Source: Nemertoderma westbladi
Taxonomy: Eukaryota; Xenacoelomorpha; Nemertodermatida; Nemertodermatidae
Direction of reading: 5' to 3'
Length of the DNA: 37,458 nt
Assembly (NCBI GenBank): GCA_032718475.1
Contig: JAUCBJ010004970.1
Coordinates: 1 to 37,458 of the forward strand
Below are positions 29,470 through 37,458 of the stretch, in pieces. How positions within the stretch are numbered: position 1 is the first letter of the stretch; each line of letters starts with the position of its first letter. The notes beneath the pieces were generated by a model. It had not been told where the DNA came from and searched no databases. It worked only from the letters and a program-made list of their open reading frames with translations. The translations under genes and the position numbers were made by a program.

Positions 29470-29801
29470 TGTTAGCTTATCCAATTCCGCTAACATGAAC
29501 CCACAAAGTAAGCCGTTGAGCAATATTGGGATACCAGGTTGATTACCAATCAACCTCGTGTCACCCCAGTAAACGGGGACAACAGGCCCCAAAGGAGACA
29601 CACACAATAAGGGTCAGGGGCCAAACCCCTAACAGAGAGAGAACAACAGGGGCAACGGGAAACACACCAGGGAAGGTGAAAGGGCAAGAAGTGGGATATT
29701 AGCCAATGGGGGGGCAGCATCGACTAGGTACAGTAATATGGCCAACTGTGCAGTACATATATTACCTGTTGGTGCTTCCCTATTCAGTCAATTTACTCAG
29801 T
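29470..29801 (+). mobile_element. 3' LTR of the gag-only element
   Basis: Same length as the 5' LTR and nearly identical. The differences are a small change around 29530-29537 (which breaks the outer part of the 13-bp stem seen in the 5' LTR), one G-to-A, and one extra G in a G run. It ends ACTCAGT and is followed by ACCCATCACC, which is the start of a 162-bp tandem repeat. Confidence 0.93.
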
Positions 29802-30335
29802 ACCCATCACCAAAAAGTGCAAATTTGCGATGCCCAGTGCTGTTTTTATTGATTCCATCGGATTCAGGACCCTCATAACCCCGTATAACGCAAGAAACAA
29901 GATGATACTATCTACTTATCATTTTGCTTATTTTCCAAAATTTGGTGCTGGCACAACAATATTCACCCACCGACGAAAAATACAAATTTGAAAACTCTTA
30001 TGAAATTTTTACTGATTCCATTGAATTCAAAACCCTCACAAACCCGTATAACACAAGAAACAAGTTGACACAATTAATTGATATATTTGATGGTTTTCAA
30101 AATTTGGTGCTAGCAATACATTTTGCACCCACTTCTGAAAAATTCAAGTTTGATATGTCTAGTTCGATGATTATACATTCCATTGAATTCAGAACAGCCA
30201 TAAACCTCTAAAACGCAAGAAATAAATTGCCACAAGCAATTTTATCTTTTGAATGGATTTTCCAAATTTCGTGCTAGCACCAAAATTTGCACACAGCACC
30301 GAAAAATACAAGTTTGATACGCTTGGTGCAACTCG
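29802..30335. repeat. 162-bp tandem repeat, about 3.3 diverged copies
   Basis: A motif like ACCGAAAAATACAAGTTTGA recurs at about 29806, 29968, 30131 and 30293, and ATTCCATYGRATTCARRAC and CGCAAGAAACAAG recur at the same distance. Copies differ by many substitutions. The first copy begins at the LTR edge, so the LTR element either inserted into it or brought it along. Confidence 0.8.
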
Positions 30336-31673
30336 TATTTTTGCTGCACAGGCTAACTGCATACCGAAATCTTATATTTTATCAGATTTTCATTCAATTT
30401 CTGTACGTATAACATTTATGCCTAACTCGTGTTGTATACCACCGTGAACCTTGTTTATATGTTGCCTAGCAGCAGTTGTGGTATTGCTGAACTCTCATTG
30501 GTAAGTACCGGTGCAGGTATTCTTGCGTCCTATTGGCTGTTCTATTTTTGCAGTATTACTCGCTTATATATTCCCATTGTTCATCCCATTATTTCCAGGC
30601 ATAACAACCTGACATCATATTAGCCTGATGCGAGTCATGTAATTTGCAGGACTCGTATGTATTTCACCTTGCTGCATGCATTGTAGCTTGCTGTGTGCAC
30701 AGTAACTTGTTGCATACTTGCTGTATTGCATTATTATTAATTGCTATTATTGCATTGCTATTGTTGATGAATATACGAGACCAGAGATCAAACCAACTCG
30801 ATTTCCACACGGTTAATGCTGACTGCGCCCTGTCTGTAATAGATTCGGTTCATTTTCTTGCGAGTGTGTGAAATGGAAATTGAAATTGTTTAATTGACAT
30901 CAAATAAGTAAAGTATATCTGCATAATTAAACATTACCGGTAAAAACAAGATAATTCATTATACAGTAGTTATAGTTAATGCATCAAATAAATTGAGAGA
31001 GTTAGTTAAGCTATAATGTAAGTGCTGAAGTGTGTTGTCAAAGTGCATTTCGTTGGCAATTTGTGGTCAGCGTTTCCTGTGTAGGAGGTGGTTGAGTAAT
31101 GGGTAAGTTTTGCATGGTGAGTGTGAGTCTAGATGATGTCGGGAATAGCCCCAAGAGACATGGTCTCGCTTTCATGGGGGTCCCCTTAATGCGAGGAGGT
31201 TATCGGTATGGTCGGTGTGGTAATTGTCTGTCGGTAGTGGTAAATGTGTAGTTATTAGGCGTGTGTAAAATGGAGTAGGAATGTGTTCGAGGGGAGTGGT
31301 CGGAGTAATATAACATTTAGTATAGAGCTGTGAGGGATTGTAGTATGGTCTGTGTGGTATTGATTGGCATGTCAGAGTATCACAAATACACAATCATCGA
31401 TATAAAGATTACACGAAATTACATACGAAATAAATAAATGAGTTAGATTCGGTTTGAATTCGTACCTACTATATTACACGGATTTAAATAAAAATTACAA
31501 TAGATTAATTATGAACAATTTAAATTCGTACTTACTGTACGAATTTAATTATGTGCGTCCATAGTACTGCAATATTATTCCCCAACTAGTAAATATCATC
31601 TACTAACACTATGCATGCAGCACGAGTGAACTGTGCGCTTACCCCGTAATGAGTCAAACATAGTGTCCTACGT
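30336..31673. other. intergenic or intronic DNA, nothing recognised
   Basis: Mostly AT-rich with a few short open frames lacking motifs. Words such as GAATTCGTACCTACT near 31458 and 31525 are repeated once. No transposon ends or exons stand out. Confidence 0.5.
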
Positions 31674-32392
31674 TTAAGGGGGGGGTACACCATTTTCGGA
31701 CAACTCTTCGATTTATCACTCTCAGCGTTTCAAAATTGTTTGGTTTTGGCTAAAATTTGGCATATAAGTGCCTAAGATGCTATTCTACGTGATAGGTCAG
31801 AAGAAAAAAATTTTCCGCTATTTAATATTAGTTAATACTAGTTAACAATAAAAAAAACTTGGTTGCGCTTAAAACCCTAAGGCTTTTACAGTTTTGAACC
31901 TAATCACATGAAAGTTTTTTTATATGATAGATCAAAGATGGGGCAACATAACTATCAGGCGAAATTTTGTGAAAATAATTCTGCACCGCTAGGTGGCGCT
32001 GCAAATTTGTGCTAATTTTTAGGTTTTTTATAAATAGTATTAAATTTTATTAACAAAAAATTTCGAAAAGTTGCCTGATACTTTTATGCAGGGTGGCAAT
32101 CTAGACACCCACAGGAAGTTTCAGACTAATTACTCAAAAATTGTAGAAGTAGTAGGGTTTTGAAGTTGACAATTTCATGAAAAAAATATTTGGAGATAAT
32201 TGACCTTTCATTATACATAGTAATAGTAATTTCAATAGGAATCCCTAAATGGAAATTTACATAACTTGAAAACTAAAATAGCTATTAAATAGCGGTTTTC
32301 AGATTTGGAAACACCATTCAATGGTGCATTATAATAGACCATAAAAAAAATTTCGACATATTTTGGACCAAAATGGTGTACCCCCCCCTTAA
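31674..32392. mobile_element. MITE with G/C-rich inverted ends and TTAA borders
   Basis: The left end is TTAAGGGGGGGGTACACC followed by ATTTT. The right end is AAAATGGTGTACCCCCCCC then TTAA. The ends are inverted copies over about 18-20 bp, 719 bp apart. There is no coding capacity. TTAA at both borders fits the target site of piggyBac-type transposases, although TTAA could also be part of the inverted repeat. The interior has a CCGCTAGGTGGCGCTGC motif at about 31987-32003 and several AAAATTT-rich stretches. Confidence 0.75.
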
Positions 32393-33862
32393 TAAGTCAC
32401 AAGTGCATTTACTCGCCAACAACACAATATAACGGAACGGTTTACACGTAACTATCCCCCCCCCCCCCCCCCCCCTTGAAGCAGTTTGTAAGCGCCGAAG
32501 CTTTATACTTACAGTAATTGGCTGTACTTTCAGTTTAGATATATATATATATTACTGTAGATAATATAAAAAACAATATGGGTACAGTACAACCTGACTG
32601 GCGAAATATATATATAGAAACAATGTGATCCAGTCTCCTATCAAAAATGAAACCTAACTACGAATAAACACTTTAATAACTGCACGAATAACTATCCTAT
32701 ATATTAGAAAATACAGGACTTTTAGTCCGCCAAAAGGGGTAAGTCTACATACTAAATTTGATAAAAATAAAGGGTTTCAGGATTTAAACACTGTACCCGG
32801 GAAAACACAGCTCCATCATCAGCAGTGTACTGTGAGTCCCTACCCTATCTAAATACGGCACAGTACCAATTGACCAATATAATACAGGAAATGAAACCAA
32901 ATACTGAAATAGAGAAATAAACAAATCAGACCGGTAGTAAATAGATGAAACCCAAAAACTGATACCACTAAAGCCTAAATAAAATACAGGAAACCAAAAT
33001 AAGAATGAACCCAAATGAGAATAGTGACCAGATAGTGAACTACTATATCTAACCTGCATAACAAATAAATCTATAATGGCTGTATTGCACAGTCTAATAC
33101 TAGATATGTTATATAATGGTATGAATACAGCAGTAAATAATAACCCAAAGACCGTACAGACACCCCCCCCCCCCCCCAAACACTGATAGAATAATGATAC
33201 CCAATAGAAACTCCCAGATCTAGAGTAACAGAAGCAACTAGCTTTCAATAGGCTACAAAAATTGAAATTTTAAATTTTTTTGTGTCCCTCTAGCGGCGAG
33301 TGGCGGAATTAAATATTTCACTAAAAACACTACTACATCGTCCCTTAATATTTATCGATTTTTTTTAAACCAACTTTTTTGGACTCAGCACCATCGTTCT
33401 ACAAAAATTATCCAACCGATTTTTTAAATTATTAATTTTTAAGTAAGTTAATGAAATTTATTAATTAAAATTACTAAAATTAATTAAAATTTTCAATAAT
33501 ATTAACAATTATATTTTATTTATTTATCTATATTTTTTTCAAAAAAGTGCTGGATAATTTTTCAAGATGTTCAAAAAACCTTTCAAACGAGCCATAAATT
33601 ATCGAATTTGGGTGAAAAACGGCGGAGGAGTTGTATTTTGAAAAATGAAAATATCGTGAAATGTAATTCCAAGATAATTTGCTTTAAAATTTGAACCTTC
33701 CCGCTCAAACCTGATTGTCTGTAGTCTGTTAATCGGTCAGTAATGTTTGGTCAGGTCAGGTATTCTAGGTAATTGATCAAGAAAACTTGCCACCTCCATG
33801 CAGCATAAAGGAGGTGCCACCTGTAGCTGCATAGACCCCTTTTACTAGGGCAAATCTGGTCC
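32393..33862. other. low-complexity DNA with long C runs, no gene
   Basis: C runs lie at about 32456-32475 and 33162-33177. AAATACAGGAAACC-type words are repeated between 32700 and 33010, and an open frame of 154 codons on the minus strand over them is hydrophobic low-complexity and not believed. CCCTCTAGCGGCGAG at about 33286-33300 is the same motif as in the 146-bp satellite. Confidence 0.5.
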
Positions 33863-35126
33863 TGTAACTATGTTCACGCTTTTAAGACCTTTGGCAGTTT
33901 AACCCGCCAAATCTATATGTCTTCTAGGTTATAAATCTACTTTAGCCTAGGACAAGTATTGAACACCTATAATAATTCTAACATTAGCCGAAGCCAGTCT
34001 GTGCGCGACCATTCACCCGCTGGATATACCCGGGAGACTGGATTCGGATGCTTTAATTTGATTGCGGTGCAGGCCTACCGTACTATTCGATTGATCGTTA
34101 ATATATAATCTCTGACAAATATTATTCACTTTCGGGAAATATTAGCAGTTCCTTTAGGACGTGGCGCTCTATCTATTTAAACAGAGCTATGACTTACACT
34201 ATACACAACGGTATGTCTTATAGATCACCAAAGTGCATTCTTTAGGAAATGCTTTGTTACTCGGTCAAGCACACACAGACTATTGCACACAACTGCACAC
34301 TGAATTGCCGATATTCACTGATTTTAATCATATATAAAGAGAATAACAACCGACATTTGTTGGGCATATTAAGTAGCATTGAACTCATTACAAACCATGA
34401 TAATGTATGTCGCAAATTGTTATATGTAACCGGTCTAACTAACCTTAGTGTATCAAGAAGATTGGGGTTTCGGATCGTTATCAATATTCTTCCCAATAAT
34501 AATATGTAAACGAACGATACAATGAACAACACAGTAAATAGCAGTAAATAATGCGGCGAAAAGCAGTTTACGTCAGGGTGCTTAATCAGGTGCCTGGCAA
34601 GCAAGAGTACTTAACCAAGATAACAGTTTGATGATCTTATAATTAAAGACGCTCTAATGTTAGAAAACATTCCACGGCCGGTGTTCTTAGGCGTGGGGGA
34701 AACGTCAGTACTGAGTCCTGTGATTCTGCTGTACAGCTTTTACACAAAGAGGAGATCTCTCATTGGTCAAACTGGCTGAGCCGAACAAAGAACCAAATCT
34801 CCTGGCAAAAAGCTCCCCGTGGACACAGCTGATAGATGTCGTCATTTGAGCTGAGCAGAACAAAGAACCAAGGCTCCGTGCAGAGGCTCCACGTGTACAG
34901 CTCAGCTATTAGCTGTCGTCATAGTAACTACACTGTTTTAAGAGTATTTCGGCTTTTGCGTCATAGAATTGCTAATTATGTCCGCTAAAGTACACATACA
35001 GAATGAATGGCCTTTTTTGTCCACTAAAACACCGGTACAGTAAGGAAACGGCTTTTATGTCCGTTAAAACACCTACAGAGTACTTTACGGGGAAAATAAC
35101 CAGCTAATTCCGCAAAAGCTTTTACA
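33863..35126 (-). mobile_element. 3' LTR of BEL-2
   Basis: Starts on the plus strand at TGTAACTATG and ends at CTTTTACA, 1264 bp. On the minus strand it therefore runs from TGTAAAAG to TTACA, with short inverted ends. It matches 14802-16015 over its whole length with indels, for example an extra GAACAAAGAACCAA-type duplication near 34785-34870. Left of 33863 no match to BEL-1 exists, which sets the LTR border. Confidence 0.85.
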
Positions 35127-35204
35127 CCGCTCCCAGAAAATGGGATTTAATTATATAAAATATAAAAAATCACAGTTTCTAAAATATAAAAATACTCTAA
35201 ACAG

Positions 35205-36490
35205 TTAGTCTTTCTTGCGCGGACGGCGTTTACGCAGTTTCTTGAGACTAGCAAGAGTCCTTTTCTCTTTGGGGCGAGCCACTTTACTAGGAGGGCTATA
35301 ACTCCTGGGTGAAGGGTGCAATACAATTGCATCAGAAGGTTTAGGGTTACGGTCAGTGTCTCGTCCATTTCGATATGCTTCTCCTCGAGCTGATTTTCCT
35401 CCGCTTGTCGTTGGACACGCTCGTCCAAAACTCTCGCAGAGAATAGGGTTGTCTAAGCTCGATATCTTCTTAGAGATTCGAGATTTCCCAATCGAACTTA
35501 GATAAAGCCAATTCGTTTACCGCTTAGACTTGCTGTTATAACTTACGTTTATCTGAACAAACGCAGGTTTCCTTTCTGATCTTTGTAGAATAGCGTTTAA
35601 CTCATTTCGTACAACGCTCTCCTTCACCTTGATGAAGGGTTGTATCGCGTTAAACTGGGACGACCATACGGTTGAATGGTGATATTAGGTGTCCGCGTCC
35701 CAATACGGCTAGGTAAGATGGGCGGCTAGCTAGAGCTCACTGCCGGAGTGTTACCGATTAATTGTTAGGGTAGCACTAGATCTTTGAACAGTGAATACAG
35801 CTCGTGAGGATCCATGATACCATCAGAATCGAAAGTCTGAGGTCTAATCAAGGAACGAGGTGGTCTGACCGAGTATTCCGGAACTCTGATCGTAGGTTTA
35901 CTCAAGGATCGTTTGAGCCGAGTGAGCGTAGGCGATACGTCGAATAAGTTTCGGTTTCCGTGGATGTTTATGTCTTTCCGTTTATTAGTTGGGTCTAGGG
36001 CATTTATCGTAATAATACCAAAGACGCACTTCTGTTAGGGGAAACGCGGGTGATATTTATTTGTTGTTACAATGCTTCTATCAAGAATTCCAAATATACG
36101 TTGGAGTTACCGCGTCCATTTGTTTATTTAGTGTCTTTTCTTTCGAGTCGATTTCGAATAGAATTTTCGCATTTGAATTTCAGTTTATGGTTCCGACTCC
36201 GCTGGGCAGGATATATGGTCGACATAGTTCGTATCGTGTAAATCGATAGAATGGCCAGTGGTTAAGAAGTCCATATACGTACCATTACGATGCGTATAGC
36301 GAGTAGTGAATTTTGTATATTCCAATTCACGCGTAAGTTGCTTCTAGGAAATCGACGGTTCGATATAACGACCATCGTCCTCCGTAGTAATTGGACTAGC
36401 GTCGCCGCGTATCAAGCTATCAACAAACGCTTGTAAAGGTAGAGTATATCGCTCCCCGATACCAAGACCATCTTCTATCAACTCCGTCAT
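35205..36490 (-). pseudogene. ORFX copy in BEL-2 (decayed)
   Basis: Same protein as at 1536-3058. It begins at ATG 36488-36490 (MTELIEDGLGIGERYTLPLQ), with Glu at codon 6 where BEL-1 has a stop, and ends at TAA 35205-35207 after the basic tail (SLKKLRKRRPRKKD). An in-frame TAG follows about 50 codons after the start. A deletion removes roughly 170 bp near 35360-35370 and another about 50 bp near 35955, so this copy is shorter. The conserved start, conserved C-terminus and mostly in-frame similarity between copies suggest the ancestor coded a functional protein. Function unknown. Confidence 0.65.
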
Positions 36491-37458
36491 ATCTGCTATA
36501 TATGAGTTTATTAATATTATAATGAGCTTATAATTAGGCTAGCGAGCACCGCTGCCTACCCCAATCAGCCCCCGGGCAGTGTAAGATCCTCAGCGCAAAT
36601 GTATCGTCGTCACTGTGTTTTCACCAACGTTGTAGCTACACAATGACAACGACACTAGCACGAGTCACTCCACTGTCCGTCCCAAAGGCTTAGATACACT
36701 TCAGGTTCTTACTGGAGAGTTAGGGCTACTTTCACAATTGCGACTCGCTACTGTAAACACACCTTAGTAGTAACATTCACCTACAAACGCACAAATTCCA
36801 CGTAACTGTCACAAATTGTACACATTCTATCACACACTCGGGCCATTTGTCCGTTAGTCAGTGCCTTCCAGAATGTCACGTTATTATCATGTATCCTTGG
36901 ATACTAGCAGTGCGCTATTTATTCCTTATGCTATGCAATGGGCAAGCTTGCTATTGTTCTTTTTAACTTGCTTCTAATTCTAGCGTGGGTGTTACTATGG
37001 TGACATTATGGAAAGCTAGCGGTAGAATTAGGGTAATTCCAATGCATACAGATCTGGGATGCTATTTAATAGTAATTCTTTAATGGTCAATATCCCGTTT
37101 ATACATGATTTTATAAATTTTATCGGCTATTGACTCATACATTGGAGATTCTCACACTCTAACACACTTAATAGGATGAATCTCCGCTCCCGTGATCTAT
37201 TAATTAATGGGATTTTGGGAATGTTATAAATTGCATAAAATTGCAATTTATTAAATTCATTAAAATATGAATTTAAATTTATTCCCGTAAATTTTATTAT
37301 TTGATAGTTAAATTGACACAATTTGATTCCAGAGCATATCTGGGGACATATGATCCTTGATTCTATGAATTTGTCTTTTTAAGAGTATCGGTAAATGCTA
37401 CGATATCTTAATCGACTAGAATTGTTAAAGGATCTGAATTTTACAGATTTTGATTTAT

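Larger units (their letters stand above)
23287..29801 (+). mobile_element. gag-only LTR retrotransposon (TR-GAG-like), young
   Basis: Two direct LTRs of 332 bp (23287-23618 and 29470-29801) differ at only a few sites, so the insertion is recent. Between them lie a leader, Gag-like reading frames (23971-27483) with zinc knuckles, and about 2 kb of non-coding repeats ending in a G-rich polypurine tract. No protease, RT, RNase H or integrase is detectable in any frame. Elements of this plan are known as TR-GAG or LARD-like non-autonomous retrotransposons. The zinc-knuckle layout resembles BEL/Pao Gag, but the partner is unknown. Base composition is GC-rich in the 5' ORFs, A/T-rich in the Asn tract, and G/A/T-only biased in the 3' repeats. 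The flanks AGGAT (left) and GTACC or ACCCA (right) do not match as a target-site duplication. Confidence 0.88.
33863..37458 (-). mobile_element. second BEL/Pao element (BEL-2), 3' part, runs off the window
   Basis: The order is LTR (33863-35126), ORFX copy (35205-36490), and the conserved spacer (36491-37458), which matches BEL-1 positions up to about 4030. Pol and gag should lie beyond the right edge. Divergence from BEL-1 is visible on every line (substitutions and indels), so the two are separate insertions of one family, not a recent duplication. Confidence 0.85.

Noticed and set aside
32784-33248. 154-codon minus-strand frame with hydrophobic product
   Set aside because: It lies over repeated AAATACAGGAAACC-type words and a C run; the peptide is low-complexity with no family motif.
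34249-34604. Two opposite open frames of 86 and 115 codons
   Set aside because: Both lie inside the BEL-2 LTR, and the matching part of the BEL-1 LTR does not keep them open.
1-37458. tRNA, rRNA or other structured RNA genes
   Set aside because: No cloverleaf, conserved rRNA segment or promoter boxes were recognised on either strand by eye; a covariance-model scan would be needed to exclude small ones.

Overview
The window is eukaryotic, almost certainly from an invertebrate animal. It is AT-rich and carries BEL/Pao retrotransposons (a superfamily known from animals), non-LTR retrotransposon fragments, several satellites and minisatellites, and one convincing host exon: a calcium-binding EGF module with GT/AG splice sites and symmetric phase 1 boundaries. 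No bacterial-style operon, rRNA or tRNA gene is recognisable. I cannot name the species.

Layout. Positions 1-1356 hold a 31-bp minisatellite and a 90-bp tandem duplication. Positions 1357-16015 are a very large BEL/Pao element on the minus strand (BEL-1). Read from right to left it has a 5' LTR (14802-16015), a 1.9-kb leader, an extra upstream ORF (12868-11522), gag (11484-9270), protease, RT, RNase H and integrase (about 9243-4762), a 1.7-kb spacer, an unrecognised downstream ORF in the position where envelope genes sit (3058-1536, called ORFX here), and a truncated 3' LTR (1357-1457). It is decayed by stops and frameshifts. A second copy (BEL-2) enters from the right edge: its 3' LTR is 33863-35126 and its ORFX copy 35205-36490.

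Between the BEL copies, 16016-23286 holds a LINE C-terminal fragment with a (TAG)n tail, two hairpin-ended repeats, a 146-bp satellite whose monomers each carry a CTCF-like core, a 17-bp minisatellite, a candidate host exon (20177-20322), a second LINE fragment with a mutated catalytic motif (21340-22588), and the EGF exon (23072-23194). The two exons are phase-compatible and could belong to one plus-strand host gene.

Positions 23287-29801 are a young LTR element with near-identical 332-bp LTRs that encodes only a Gag-like protein. The protein has a coiled coil, an Asn-rich tract and two zinc knuckles; there is no protease, RT or integrase. The rest of the element is about 1.3 kb of short hairpins in ordered blocks, then a perfect 11-bp-stem hairpin and a G-rich polypurine tract. 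Its reading frame changes at poly-G runs. This gag-only (TR-GAG-like) element with its 3' hairpin array is the most unusual system in the window. It would depend on another element for reverse transcription and integration; whether the BEL elements supply this is only a guess, based on a similar zinc-knuckle layout.

From 29802 rightward come a 162-bp tandem repeat, a TTAA-flanked MITE with G/C-rich inverted ends (31674-32392), low-complexity DNA with long C runs, and BEL-2.
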